In this document: piece after piece, positions 46,445 to 55,728 of the stretch
Numbering within the stretch: position 1 is the first letter of the stretch
How the letters are laid out: the number at the start of each line of letters is the position of its first letter
NCBI RefSeq assembly: GCF_003710915.1
Contig: NZ_RHHR01000028.1
Span: 1 to 64,000, forward strand
Direction of reading: 5' to 3'
Source of the DNA: Brevibacillus invocatus
Lineage (GTDB): Bacteria > Bacillota > Bacilli > Brevibacillales > Brevibacillaceae
DNA: 64,000 bases
Made by a program: the position numbers and the translations under genes
Notes under the pieces: model-generated
What the model was told of the DNA's origin: nothing
The model's database searches: none
The model's input: only the letters and a program-made list of their open reading frames with translations

Positions 46445-46500
46445 AAAAAAAATATAGCAGCGAGCCACCCGATGGGAGCGGGCAGGTGTCGTGCTATCCT
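46445..46500 (-). terminator. Terminator of the LysR gene
   Basis: On the reverse strand ATAGCA...TGCTAT with an inner CCCGCTCCCATCGGG stem is followed by ATTTTTTTTT. Confidence 0.7.
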
Positions 46501-46528
46501 TACGATTGGTCCTATTTATCTGCAACAG

Positions 46529-47419
46529 CTACTGCAACAATTTGCTTTGCATCAAAAAGTCTACAAATGTGCGCATAATTCCGTGGAATGGCGTATCCTT
46601 CAGATAAATCAACTCAAAATTCCGGTTGATCTGGGGAAGGTTGAGAACCTCCACTTCATGCAGCTCGCCATTCGCCAAATCCTTCTGAATAGAAAAGCGA
46701 GGGACGAAGGCAATGCCCAGCTTCTGTCTGACCATCCGTTTCACAACCTCGATATTGTCTACCTCCATCACGACTCTGTTCTTCAGCTGGTAATGCGTAA
46801 AGGCGCTGTCGATCAGCTTCCAGTCGAGAGAGCCGCGATTGAACAAAATCAACCTCTCCCTTGCTACTTCTTCGATAGAGACCTGCTGGCGTGAGGAAAA
46901 AGGATGCTCCGGGTAAATCGCCAGCACCATTTGATCCGACATGAGTTGAATCTGATTGATTTGTGGATGCGTGACTGCCCTGGCGATGCCAAAGGATACC
47001 TCATGGTTCAGCACCATGTCGAGCACCTGATGGGAATGGCCCGTCAGAATCGTCAGCTTGACCTTGGGATACAACTGTTGAAACTGCTCCACGAGGTCAG
47101 GAAGGATGTAGAAGGCTGCGACGAACACGGTCGCGATGGTCAGCTCCCCTTCGATATCGCCATAGGAGCGCTGGATGGCTTGCTGCCCCTCTTGCAACGA
47201 GTGCAGGATGCTTTTGGCGTAAGGCAGAAAAATCTCGCCTTCCTTGGTCAGGCAGATCATATGGCCGGAGCGCTGGAACAGCTTGCAGTCCAAAGAGCTC
47301 TCCAGAGCCTTGATCCGCATGCTCACCGTAGGCTGGGACAAGTATAGCAACTCTGCTGTTTTGCTGAAGCTTCTGGTCAGCGAGACAAAGATAAAAGCTT
47401 CGATTTGTTCCATGTTCAT
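46529..47419 (-). CDS. LysR family transcriptional regulator
   Basis: A 296-residue regulator. N-terminal HTH FVSLTRSFSKTAELLYLSQP followed by the substrate-binding-like domain. It is divergent from the dipeptidase gene with a 136-nt AT-rich gap, so the two peptidase genes are its likely targets. Its own terminator lies downstream. Confidence 0.92.
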   Translation of the reverse strand: MNMEQIEAFIFVSLTRSFSKTAELLYLSQPTVSMRIKALESSLDCKLFQRSGHMICLTKEGEIFLPYAKSILHSLQEGQQAIQRSYGDIEGELTIATVFVAAFYILPDLVEQFQQLYPKVKLTILTGHSHQVLDMVLNHEVSFGIARAVTHPQINQIQLMSDQMVLAIYPEHPFSSRQQVSIEEVARERLILFNRGSLDWKLIDSAFTHYQLKNRVVMEVDNIEVVKRMVRQKLGIAFVPRFSIQKDLANGELHEVEVLNLPQINRNFELIYLKDTPFHGIMRTFVDFLMQSKLLQ

Positions 47420-47555
47420 ATGAAAAACTCCATTATGTGAATTTTTAATTATGGATATGGTAATCTTTTATTTGCTTTCTATATAAAAATACATTACCTT
47501 ACAACTTAATAAGTAGCAATGTATCCAAAAAATCTGATCATAAGGATGGCGCCAT

Positions 47556-48482
47556 ATGAAAATTATTGACTTACATTGCGATGCACTCTTGAAGCTTTGG
47601 TATGCAGACGGAAAGAAGTCCTACGAGAACGATGAAGAGCTGGATACCAACAAACTGCGCCTGTTGCAGGGTGGTGTAAAAGTACAGGGCTTCGCGATCT
47701 ACACGCCGACCAACCTGAGTTCAGAGCAGCGCTTCCATTGCGCGCTCGATCAAATCTATTATTTCCAGACAGAAGTGCTGGCAAAAAATCCAGAGATGAA
47801 GCAAATCAAGGAATGGATCGATATTGACAGCCTGAAGGATGGAGAAATCGGTGCCATACTGACGCTGGAAGGCGTAGAGCCGATCGGCAATGATTTGAAA
47901 AAGCTCCATCTTTTTTATCAATTGGGCGTACGTGCAGTAGGCCTTACCTGGAATTATGCCAATCTGGCTGCAGATGGCGCTGACGAGACGAGAAACGGCG
48001 GTCTTACCTTGTTCGGCAAAGAGATCGTGAATTTTCATAACGAACATAAGATTTTGACGGATGTTTCCCACTTGTGCGAAGGCAGCTTCTGGGATGTGAT
48101 GGAATACGCAAAATATCCGTTTGCGAGCCATTCCAATGCAAGAGCTTTGTGTGATCACCAGCGCAATCTGCGGGACGAACAGGCCAAGGCTCTATTTGAA
48201 AAAGGCGGCACTCTGCACGTAACCTATGTCACGATGTTCATTAACGAACAAGGCCAGGTAGGTATTCCTGACTTGATCAGACACGTGGATCATTTCTGTT
48301 CATTGGGCGGTGTTCGTCATCTCGGACTCGGTTCTGACTTCGACGGCATCACCACCAAGGTAGAGGGACTGGAGCATGCAGGCGTGACGTACAATCTGAT
48401 CAATGAACTGCTGAAGCATTACTCGGAAGAACAAGTACGCGGGTTTGCCGGAGAGAACTTCCTGCGTAATCGCCCTGTATAA
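47556..48482 (+). CDS. Membrane dipeptidase, peptidase family M19
   Basis: A 308-residue zinc dipeptidase. The metal site is built from DLHCDAL near the N-terminus, LTLEGVEP, LTWNYAN, TDVSHL and SHSNARALC, and the late LGLGSDFDGI completes the family pattern. M19 enzymes hydrolyse dipeptides and often accept a D-residue at the second position. It is upstream of a DmpA-type peptidase in the same direction with a 42-nt gap, suggesting joint degradation of D-amino-acid peptides. Confidence 0.93.
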   Translation: MKIIDLHCDALLKLWYADGKKSYENDEELDTNKLRLLQGGVKVQGFAIYTPTNLSSEQRFHCALDQIYYFQTEVLAKNPEMKQIKEWIDIDSLKDGEIGAILTLEGVEPIGNDLKKLHLFYQLGVRAVGLTWNYANLAADGADETRNGGLTLFGKEIVNFHNEHKILTDVSHLCEGSFWDVMEYAKYPFASHSNARALCDHQRNLRDEQAKALFEKGGTLHVTYVTMFINEQGQVGIPDLIRHVDHFCSLGGVRHLGLGSDFDGITTKVEGLEHAGVTYNLINELLKHYSEEQVRGFAGENFLRNRPV

Positions 48483-48524
48483 AGCGACAAGTTCGGCAAC
48501 GGAGAAAGAGAGGAAGCTGCTGCA

Positions 48525-49589
48525 ATGGCTGATTTGAATAATCGGAAGATTCGAGCTTATGGCTTGGCCGTGGGGAAGCTGCCTACAGGCTCTAAAAACG
48601 ACATCACGGACGTGGCAGGTGTGCGCGTAGGGCATGTCACGATTGACCGCCCACTTGATAGTGGTCAAGGGGAGTATGCTTGTACGGGTGTAACGGCGAT
48701 TCTGCCTCATGGTGGCAGTCTGTTTCGTGAAAAGGTGACAGCGGCCAGCTATGTCCTGAACGGCTTTGGCAAGACTACAGGACTGGTCCAGGTAAACGAG
48801 CTTGGGGTACTGGAATCCCCGATCATGCTGACCAACACCTTTTCGGTTCCGGCAGTCACGCAAGGCACTCTGCAGTATATGCTGGCTGGGCATGAAGAGA
48901 TCGGCGATACGACAGGAACGATCAACATCGTGGTGGGAGAGTGCAATGACAGTCATCTGAACTCCATCCGACAGTGTGTAGTCACGCCAGAAGATGCGAT
49001 CGAAGCGATTCGCAAAGCGTCGGACGAGCAAGTGGAGGAAGGAGCAGTAGGTGCAGGCAAGGGAATGGTCGCCTTTGGCTACAAGGGTGGCATTGGCTCC
49101 TCCTCCCGTGTGGTCCAAGTGGAGGAGGACAAAAGCTATACCGTCGGCGTTATCGTCTTGAGTAATTTCGGCCGAAAGGAAGACCTGCGCATCGACTATT
49201 TGAAAAGCGGGGCCCAAGCGCTGCAGGAGCCTGCTGATGGTTCTATCATCATCGTTCTGGCTACCGATGCTCCTGTAAGTGATCGGCAGCTCCTGCGACT
49301 GGCCAAGCGGACGGGAATCGGTCTGGGGCGGACAGGAAGCCATTTCGGCCATGGCAGCGGCGATATCGTGATCGCCTTTTCTACAGCGCACAAGATTTCT
49401 CATCAATCCACCGGATTGACCGAGACTCGGACGCAGCTGCGCGAGGATCATCCTGTGATGAACGAGCTGTTTGCGGCCTGTGCAGAGGCTACGGAAGAGG
49501 CTATCTACAATTCGCTATCTCAGGCTGTGACCACTACTGGGCGAAAAGGAAACACGATTCACGCCCTGGAGTTTCCAGCTCAGAGCTGA
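48525..49589 (+). CDS. P1 family peptidase (DmpA/BapA type)
   Basis: A 354-residue enzyme of the DmpA group, N-terminal nucleophile aminopeptidases that cleave themselves into two chains and release N-terminal D-, beta- or ordinary amino acids. Seen here are KNDITDVAGVRVGHVTID at the start and GYKGGIGSSSRVVQ near residue 185-200, where a serine after a glycine would be the new N-terminus. The ending has GRKGNTIHALE. AGAGGAAG precedes the ATG. Likely cotranscribed with the dipeptidase. Confidence 0.9.
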   Translation: MADLNNRKIRAYGLAVGKLPTGSKNDITDVAGVRVGHVTIDRPLDSGQGEYACTGVTAILPHGGSLFREKVTAASYVLNGFGKTTGLVQVNELGVLESPIMLTNTFSVPAVTQGTLQYMLAGHEEIGDTTGTINIVVGECNDSHLNSIRQCVVTPEDAIEAIRKASDEQVEEGAVGAGKGMVAFGYKGGIGSSSRVVQVEEDKSYTVGVIVLSNFGRKEDLRIDYLKSGAQALQEPADGSIIIVLATDAPVSDRQLLRLAKRTGIGLGRTGSHFGHGSGDIVIAFSTAHKISHQSTGLTETRTQLREDHPVMNELFAACAEATEEAIYNSLSQAVTTTGRKGNTIHALEFPAQS

Positions 49590-49611
49590 GGGAAATCGAT
49601 CTGCCGATGAA

Positions 49612-50493
49612 TCAGCGATAAGGTGCGATTCCAGCAGAAAACGCCTGCCTATCCGCGTGCTGCAATCCAAACAGCGCTTCCTGCAAGGCGAACGTACTGC
49701 AATAAAAGCGCGATCGTTCCATTACCTGCTCACAATCCGGATAAACAGGTGAAAAGTGTTCGAGGAAATCTTCGCCATAGGAAGAAATCAGTCCGGCAAA
49801 ATCGTAGGCGGGATCTCCCAGCCTGGAATTTCCAAAATCAATGACTGCCGCAATCTTGTAGAGATTCTTGTCATAGAGGATATTGGTCGTTCCAAAATCA
49901 CCGTGGACGAGACAAGCCTGGAACTGAAAATGAGAGGCGTCAGACAGATAAGCTTCAAAGCAATGGCTTACCTTCTGTCTCGCCTCTCTTCGCATATAGA
50001 CGAACAGCTTTACTTGGACGTCCTGATACAGCTGGGAAATGATGGCGTGCATATCCGGGGCCTCGAGAAATTGTCCTTGAAGGAAATCAGAGACCGGGAT
50101 GTGATGCAGCTGCCAGAGAAATGTACCGAGCTGTTCGGAAAGATTCCGCACATCGTGATCCCTTCGTACATCGTGAAAAATCTCCCGTGTGAAAGGCTCG
50201 CCTGCAAGCAGCGGATAACCGCTAAACACATGCCCTACTTTCTTGTTCTGAAACTGCTGGAATCGCGGTTCAGGAATTGGCAGCGACAAATGCGGCTTGA
50301 TCGCATGTAGAAGGGCTGTTTCCCTTTCCAGCTGATGGATGCCATCTGTATATTTGGGAAACCGGAAGACCCATTCGTCATTGACGATTAAGACGTCATT
50401 GTTCTGACCTGTTTGGTTTATGACCGCAGACGTGATGGTGAGCTGTGGGTATACCTCTCTAATCCGCTGTACATAGTCCTGTTCCGTTGCCAT
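49612..50493 (-). CDS. Aminoglycoside phosphotransferase-family kinase
   Basis: A 293-residue kinase-like protein: Brenner motif HGDFGTTNILYD (catalytic Asp) and VIDFGNSRLGDPAYD (metal-binding Asp), preceded by VFRFPKY with the ATP lysine. Family members include antibiotic kinases (APH(2'')-like) and small-molecule kinases. The isolated chromosomal context gives no evidence for resistance. Convergent with the DmpA gene; follows the hypothetical gene by 25 nt. Confidence 0.85.
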   Translation of the reverse strand: MATEQDYVQRIREVYPQLTITSAVINQTGQNNDVLIVNDEWVFRFPKYTDGIHQLERETALLHAIKPHLSLPIPEPRFQQFQNKKVGHVFSGYPLLAGEPFTREIFHDVRRDHDVRNLSEQLGTFLWQLHHIPVSDFLQGQFLEAPDMHAIISQLYQDVQVKLFVYMRREARQKVSHCFEAYLSDASHFQFQACLVHGDFGTTNILYDKNLYKIAAVIDFGNSRLGDPAYDFAGLISSYGEDFLEHFSPVYPDCEQVMERSRFYCSTFALQEALFGLQHADRQAFSAGIAPYR

Positions 50494-50518
50494 TTCCGAA
50501 CCTCCAGACCCGATTGTA

Positions 50519-50968
50519 TTAGCCGTTCCATTCGATTCGAATCACAGCTTCCTCTGACTTGGCCTTTCGCTCCAGCTCTACGATACGCCAGTTGCTGGAG
50601 ATCGTGGCACGCAGCCATTCCAGCATTTGATCCGTCAGTTTCAGAGAATCGAGGTAATCCTCTCCACTCTCGTAATCGCGCGGCGTCTCAAGTCCATATC
50701 GCTTGTTCAGCAAAAATTTGATCCCGTTAAATGTCGTATATTTAATCGTATAGCCTTCACGAATCGCTTCTTCCAGTCGTTCAAAGTCTTCTTCATAGAG
50801 GGAGAACAATGGCGTGAAGTCGTATTTCTCTTCTTCGATCTCCAAAAAAGGCTCCGGATTTCCTTTTCGAAGCTTGTGAATGATCTCTTCATCGACAAAT
50901 CCGTGTGCGCGTGCCGCTTCGAGCAGCATGGCTTCGCGCTGGGAGAGCTTTACGCTGGCATTGGACAT
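50519..50968 (-). CDS. Hypothetical protein, 149 residues
   Basis: A soluble acidic protein starting MSNASVKLSQREAMLLEAAR. The text suggests a mostly helical N-terminal half (HGFVDEEIIHKLRKGNPEPF) and a conserved-looking FNGIKFLLNKRYG segment. No family recognised. AGGAGGATTCC precedes the ATG. Upstream of the APH-like gene in the same direction and probably cotranscribed. Confidence 0.75.
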   Translation of the reverse strand: MSNASVKLSQREAMLLEAARAHGFVDEEIIHKLRKGNPEPFLEIEEEKYDFTPLFSLYEEDFERLEEAIREGYTIKYTTFNGIKFLLNKRYGLETPRDYESGEDYLDSLKLTDQMLEWLRATISSNWRIVELERKAKSEEAVIRIEWNG

Positions 50969-51065
50969 GCTTGGAATCCTCCTTCAATCAATCTGTTCGT
51001 ACTATTATCATCCAGTATAATGGAGTGAATAGGGAAAAACCAATGTGAGAAGAGGAGAGGGTAGT

Positions 51066-51845
51066 TTGAAAGAACATTACTGGATTGAAAGCCGGGGGAA
51101 GCGCCTGTCAGCTATGCTGCATACACCAGCAGGCATCGAGAATCCGCCAGTGATCATTTTGTGTCATGGTTTTACGGGTGAAAAGGTGGGAGGCAATCAA
51201 TTACTGCTGCATATTGCTAACGCACTCGAGACTGGGGGCTATGCAGTGGTTCGGTTTGATTTCACTGGCTCTGGAGAGAGCGAGGGCTCGTTCGAAATCG
51301 ATACGACGATAACCAGCTGGCAGTCAGATCTGTGCCAAGTGATTCGATGGACAAAGGAACAGCCAGCCTTCAGGAAGTCGCCACTGTTTTTGCTGGGGCA
51401 CAGTCTGGGTGGCTGCATCGTCCTTTTGCATGACGATGGTCATTTGCCAATCGCCGGGCGGATTGCACTCGCTCCTGTTATTTTTCCGGAAAGCAATTTC
51501 CGAGAACTCATACTGGGACCTGTGCTGTGGGCAGCAGCTGCGTCAGGACAGACCATTTCCCATTTCTACGGAAAGGGATTTGCCTTGCAGCCTGATTTTG
51601 TCAGAGACATACAGGCACGCCAGCACGCTCCATTGCTTGCCAGTGAAAACTATAGGGACGCCGTGCTTCTGGTTCACGGTTCTGCGGATACGGCAGTGCC
51701 TGCAAAAGATTCACAGGCTTATTTTGAAGCCTACCAGGGCCCCAAGGAACTCCATATCCTGGACGGAGCCGACCACAGCTTCTCACGGCATATGCCGCAG
51801 CTTCAGGAGAAACTGGTAACATGGATATCTGCTCGTATGGGCTAG
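51066..51845 (+). CDS. Alpha/beta hydrolase (serine esterase or acylpeptidase-like)
   Basis: A 259-residue hydrolase: oxyanion loop LCHGFTGEKVGG, nucleophile elbow GHSLGG (serine about residue 112), an Asp in VHGSADTAVP and a His in DGADHSFS. This arrangement resembles cinnamoyl/feruloyl-esterase-like hydrolases of Firmicutes. TTG 51066 is chosen because GAGGAGAGGG lies just before it; the frame extends to 51045 without a better start. Confidence 0.88.
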   Translation: MKEHYWIESRGKRLSAMLHTPAGIENPPVIILCHGFTGEKVGGNQLLLHIANALETGGYAVVRFDFTGSGESEGSFEIDTTITSWQSDLCQVIRWTKEQPAFRKSPLFLLGHSLGGCIVLLHDDGHLPIAGRIALAPVIFPESNFRELILGPVLWAAAASGQTISHFYGKGFALQPDFVRDIQARQHAPLLASENYRDAVLLVHGSADTAVPAKDSQAYFEAYQGPKELHILDGADHSFSRHMPQLQEKLVTWISARMG

Positions 51846-51929
51846 CAATCTTTCAAAATAGTTGATATCTTAGTAACCATACATCGAATTTGAAAAATAG
51901 GATCATAAAGGATAAGGGAGATGTGGAAG

Positions 51930-53003
51930 ATGGAGTGTCAGTTAACAATTGCTCTGACAGAACAGAAAAAAGAGAAGCCTGCTAGCGACAAGCTCGGGTT
52001 TGGCGTGCATTTTACAGACCATATGTTTGTGATGGACTACACAGAAGGAAAAGGCTGGCACGATCCGCAAATTGTACCGTACTCTCCTCTTACGATTGAT
52101 CCGGCTGCAATGGTTTTTCACTACGGACAGGCTGTGTTCGAGGGTTTGAAGGCTTATCGCAACAAAGCCGGTGAAGTACGTCTGTTCAGACCTGATCAAA
52201 ACTTCAAGCGCCTCAATCGCTCGCTGGCTCGCCTGGATATGCCGGCAGTCGACGAAGCGTTTATGATTGAAGCGCTGAAAAAACTGGTCAGTGTGGAAAA
52301 AGAGTGGATCCCGACTGAGGAAGGAACCTCTTTGTACATTCGTCCATTCGTGATCGCGACAGAGCCATGCTTTGGTGTACGTGCTTCACATACGTACAAG
52401 CTGCTGATTCTGCTCTCCCCTGTAGGAGCTTACTATGCAGCCGGGATGAAGCCGGTCAAAATCTATGTGGAAAACAGCTACGTTCGTGCCGTGCGCGGCG
52501 GTACCGGAAACGCCAAGGTAGCGGGAAACTATGCGGGCAGCTTGAAAGCACAGACCGAAGCGCATGAAAAAGGGTACGAGCAGGTACTGTGGCTCGACGC
52601 GATTGAAACGAAATATATTGAAGAAGTAGGCAGCATGAACGTGTTTTTCAAAGTGAATGGTGAAGTGTGGACACCTGTCTTGAACGGAAGCATTCTCGAG
52701 GGGATCACACGCGATTCGACCATTCAGCTGCTGAAAAGCTGGGGCATTCCTGTCGTGGAAAAACGCATTGCGATGGAAGATTTGTTCCAGGCGTACAACG
52801 ACGGCGTACTGGAAGAAGCGTTTGGTACCGGAACAGCAGCCGTTATTTCTCCTGTAGGCGAGATGAGCTGGAATGGCCACAAAATGGTGATCAATCAGTC
52901 ACAGACAGGTGAAATGACTCAAAAGCTGTACGATACCATGACCGGAATTCAATACGGTGTATTGGAAGACAAGCTGGGATGGTCCGTCAAGGTCACGGAA
53001 TAA
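51930..53003 (+). CDS. ilvE: Branched-chain amino acid aminotransferase
   Basis: A 357-residue fold-type IV PLP enzyme that interconverts Leu, Ile, Val and their keto acids. It has the [15 protein letters not shown] motif, [16 protein letters not shown] (catalytic lysine), [20 protein letters not shown] and the late [19 protein letters not shown] 51930 is 9 nt from AAGGGAG; ATG 51921 abuts that site. Stands alone, away from other ilv genes. Confidence 0.95.
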   Translation: MECQLTIALTEQKKEKPASDKLGFGVHFTDHMFVMDYTEGKGWHDPQIVPYSPLTIDPAAMVFHYGQAVFEGLKAYRNKAGEVRLFRPDQNFKRLNRSLARLDMPAVDEAFMIEALKKLVSVEKEWIPTEEGTSLYIRPFVIATEPCFGVRASHTYKLLILLSPVGAYYAAGMKPVKIYVENSYVRAVRGGTGNAKVAGNYAGSLKAQTEAHEKGYEQVLWLDAIETKYIEEVGSMNVFFKVNGEVWTPVLNGSILEGITRDSTIQLLKSWGIPVVEKRIAMEDLFQAYNDGVLEEAFGTGTAAVISPVGEMSWNGHKMVINQSQTGEMTQKLYDTMTGIQYGVLEDKLGWSVKVTE

Positions 53004-53021
53004 ACCAGTACGTTTGACAAA

Positions 53022-53060
53022 GACACAGCCTCCTTTTTGAGAAAAAGGGGCTGTGTTTTA
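53022..53060 (+). terminator. Terminator after ilvE
   Basis: ACACAGCCTCCTTTTTGA and GAAAAAGGGGCTGTGTTTTA form a long stem with a small loop. Confidence 0.85.
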
Positions 53061-53062
53061 CT

Positions 53063-53311
53063 TTTTCGTACCTTGGTCAGCTCCGGCTCATATACTTGAC
53101 GAAATTCAATCTGGCCTTCCCCATAGCCTTGCGGGTCCGGCATCCGCATGGCCCACTCGATGGCTTCTTCCCTCGACTTCACATCAATCAGAATGAACCC
53201 GGCAATCAATTCCTTCGTTTCCGTAAAAGGGCCATCCGTAACGACCGGTTTTTCCCCTGGGTTTGGATACGAAAGGCGAAGCCCATTTGAACTTGGATGA
53301 AGTCCTTTAGA
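53063..53311 (-). pseudogene. YCII/DGPF-domain protein remnant
   Basis: On the reverse strand a frame reads GLHPSSNGLRLSYPNPG then VVTDGPFTETKELIAGFILI and DVKSREEAIEWAMRMPD, with the DGPFTETKEL signature of YCII-related (YciI) proteins. The N-terminal third, including the start, is missing or out of frame. There is no stop after TKVRK, so the frame runs through the ilvE terminator into the end of ilvE. Intact members have about 120-140 residues and often accompany ECF sigma factor genes. Confidence 0.75.
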
Positions 53312-53491
53312 TTCTTGTTTGCCATTAAGGGAAGTGTTGTTGTTCCCTCATTCATGAACGAAGTCTGCCGGTTCGCTATATAACCTTCCGTTCACGGCCT
53401 AAAACGATTTTTTTCACCGGACAGGAGTAGCTTTTTTTGCGCTCGACTGTTAACGTAGTAGACAAAGAAACGAGCGACAAGAGGGAGAAAT
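53312..53491. other. Intergenic, nothing clear
   Basis: Holds the decayed head of the YCII remnant and the upstream region of the Nudix gene. No promoter boxes with good spacing were found. Confidence 0.4.
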
Positions 53492-54112
53492 ATGGCGGAA
53501 GAACGGCTGGATATTTACGACGAAGCGGGAGTTCACCTCGGGAGTGAAGCGAGAAGCGAGGTTCATCGCTTGGGGTTGTGGCACCAAACATTTCATTGCT
53601 GGATCTATCGCAAAGACGGCGAACAGATCGATCTGCTGTTTCAAAAGCGCCATCCGCAGAAGGATACATGTCCCAATCTGCTGGACATTACTTCAGCAGG
53701 GCATCTGTTGGCTGGAGAGACTCCGGAGGATGGGGTGCGTGAACTGGAGGAGGAGCTCGGACTTTCTGTCGCTTTTTCGGCACTCACCTCGCTAGGCACC
53801 ATCAGGGATGTAACATCCGCTCCGGGGATCATGGACAAAGAGATTTGCCATGTGTTTCTGTTCGAGTGTGATCAGCCTCTATCTGCTTATACTCTTCAAG
53901 AGGAAGAGGTCGTCGGCCTGCTCTGGGTAAAGCTCGACGAGGTGGGGAAGCTGTTTAAAAAAGAAATCCCTCACGTGAGTGCGAGCGGATTTTTGCTGAA
54001 AGCGGGCGAAGGTGCGAGAGATTGCGAGCTTCAACTGCGCGAAGCAGATTTTGTCCCACATGAAGCCCATTATTATCAACAGGTGTTTGATGCGTTAAAA
54101 CGACACGTCTAA
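53492..54112 (+). CDS. Nudix hydrolase
   Basis: A 206-residue protein with a full Nudix box, GHLLAGETPEDGVRELEEEL then GL (about residues 69-90), which binds Mg and cleaves nucleoside diphosphate-linked substrates. The N-terminal HQTFHCWIYRKDGE part and SAGHLLAG resemble the isopentenyl-diphosphate isomerase-like/YfcD group. Substrate unknown. GAGGGAGAA precedes the ATG. Confidence 0.92.
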   Translation: MAEERLDIYDEAGVHLGSEARSEVHRLGLWHQTFHCWIYRKDGEQIDLLFQKRHPQKDTCPNLLDITSAGHLLAGETPEDGVRELEEELGLSVAFSALTSLGTIRDVTSAPGIMDKEICHVFLFECDQPLSAYTLQEEEVVGLLWVKLDEVGKLFKKEIPHVSASGFLLKAGEGARDCELQLREADFVPHEAHYYQQVFDALKRHV

Positions 54113-54116
54113 CTGA

Positions 54117-54160
54117 TGAAAATCTCACCTGTCCCTGACAGAGGAGATTTTTTTGTTTGA
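54117..54160 (+). terminator. Terminator after the Nudix gene
   Basis: AAAATCTC...GAGATTTTTTT (about 54119-54157) with an inner GTCcctGAC stem. Confidence 0.8.
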
Positions 54161-54199
54161 TGGGAATGCCGTTTTTGCCTGAAACGAGAGGAGATTTTT

Positions 54200-55642
54200 A
54201 TGAGTGCAAAAATCATGATGGCATTGATGCTGGCCACTTTTCTTGCCGCGATGGAAGGGACCATTGTAAGTACGGCAGTCCCCCGGATTACGAGTGATTT
54301 GTCCGGCTTTGAGCAGGTGAGCTGGGTTTATGCCATCTACATGCTGGTGACAGCCGTGTCCGCGCCGATCTATGGAAAGCTGGCAGACCTTTTTGGACGA
54401 AAAAAGATTTTTCTGATCGGAATCGGGATTTTTCTGATCGGCTCTACGCTTTGCGGTGTGGCCATGTCCATGACGCAGCTCATCATCTACCGGGCCATCC
54501 AGGGACTGGGTGCGGGGGCTGTCATGCCGATCACGATGACCATTATCGGGGATTTGTATACAGACCAGTCGGCACGAGCCAAGTCACAAGGCTGGATCAG
54601 TGCAGTCTGGGGGCTTTCCGGAGTGGCTGGTCCTTTGGTGGGCGGTTTCCTGGTCGATACCTTGTCCTGGCGTTATATTTTTTTCCTTAACCTGCCGTTT
54701 GGATTGATTTCTTTCTTCATGCTGGTGTTGTTTTACAAAGAACAAAGCAAGGCGGCAACCAAGCGTCATATTGATTACGCTGGAGCGCTGATTTTTTCGG
54801 TCAGTACGATTGCTCTCTTGTATGCGCTGCTGACGGGAAGCCAGGAGCAAAGCTGGCTGAATCCGACCATTATTTCCTTGATTGCCTTTAGCTTGTTATC
54901 GTTCCTGGTGTTTTACTTCGTGGAAAAAAGGTCGCCAGAGCCTATGATTCCGCTCACGCTGTTCACCAATCGGAGTGTCTCGATGATCAATTTGTTGACG
55001 CTTCTGATCAATGGCATTGTGATTGGTCTTGTCGTGTATTTGCCGATCTGGACCCAAGGCGTGCTGGGAGAAAGTGCGACGGTAGCCGGCTTTGTCTTGA
55101 CCCCCATGTCGGTAAGCTGGACGCTCGGAGCGGTTCTTTCAGGCAATTTGCTCGGTCGACTTCGGGCAGAGCAATTGATTATTGCGGGAACATCGATTTT
55201 GACGATCGCTTCATTTTTGCTCATGCTTTTGGCACCAGATTCACCTGGGTATCTGATCTACGTGTCGGTTGGACTGATCGGGCTGGGGATGGGTCTGATT
55301 ACGCCACTGGTCATGGTAAAAATCCAGGCTGCTGTACCCGTCGATCAACGAGGCACAGCCGTTGCGCTGAACACGTTTACGGGAACCTTTAGTCAGACGT
55401 TTGGAGCAGCCGTGTTTGGCATGATGTTTAATCTGGTTACGGTATCGAGTGGGCATAGCAATCTGGGCTCGTCCTTTGAATCCGGATTGGTCTCCTCGGA
55501 CCAGTTGGTACAGGTACGGGAGATTCTGGCTTCTGGTGTTCATGTCGTCTTCACAGGAGCTGTGGCCCTTGCGCTGTGCAGCCTGTGTCTTTCCATCGTA
55601 TTGAATCAGGCTGAGAAAAAAAGTGTCCGTGCCAAAAAATAA
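54200..55642 (+). CDS. MFS drug exporter, DHA2 (EmrB/QacA) family
   Basis: A 480-residue membrane protein with about 14 helices. The motif after helix 1 (EGTIVSTAVPRITSDL) and the loop 2-3 motif GKLADLFGRKKIF are those of the 14-helix DHA2 proton antiporters. Helix 5 carries WGLSGVAGPLVGGFLVD. Likely multidrug efflux. GAGAGGAG precedes the ATG. No regulator gene adjoins it. Confidence 0.93.
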   Translation: MSAKIMMALMLATFLAAMEGTIVSTAVPRITSDLSGFEQVSWVYAIYMLVTAVSAPIYGKLADLFGRKKIFLIGIGIFLIGSTLCGVAMSMTQLIIYRAIQGLGAGAVMPITMTIIGDLYTDQSARAKSQGWISAVWGLSGVAGPLVGGFLVDTLSWRYIFFLNLPFGLISFFMLVLFYKEQSKAATKRHIDYAGALIFSVSTIALLYALLTGSQEQSWLNPTIISLIAFSLLSFLVFYFVEKRSPEPMIPLTLFTNRSVSMINLLTLLINGIVIGLVVYLPIWTQGVLGESATVAGFVLTPMSVSWTLGAVLSGNLLGRLRAEQLIIAGTSILTIASFLLMLLAPDSPGYLIYVSVGLIGLGMGLITPLVMVKIQAAVPVDQRGTAVALNTFTGTFSQTFGAAVFGMMFNLVTVSSGHSNLGSSFESGLVSSDQLVQVREILASGVHVVFTGAVALALCSLCLSIVLNQAEKKSVRAKK

Positions 55643-55728
55643 AGAATTGTGCTTGCCGAATCGCCCTCGTATCCGCTACCATTTTTTGTGAATCGATCAT
55701 ACATCTTTTACCAGGGGGCAGGAGTGTC

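Noticed and set aside
49612-50493. Aminoglycoside resistance gene
   Set aside because: Kinase motifs are present but nothing (mobile element, cluster, close recalled match) supports antibiotic resistance over a housekeeping small-molecule kinase.
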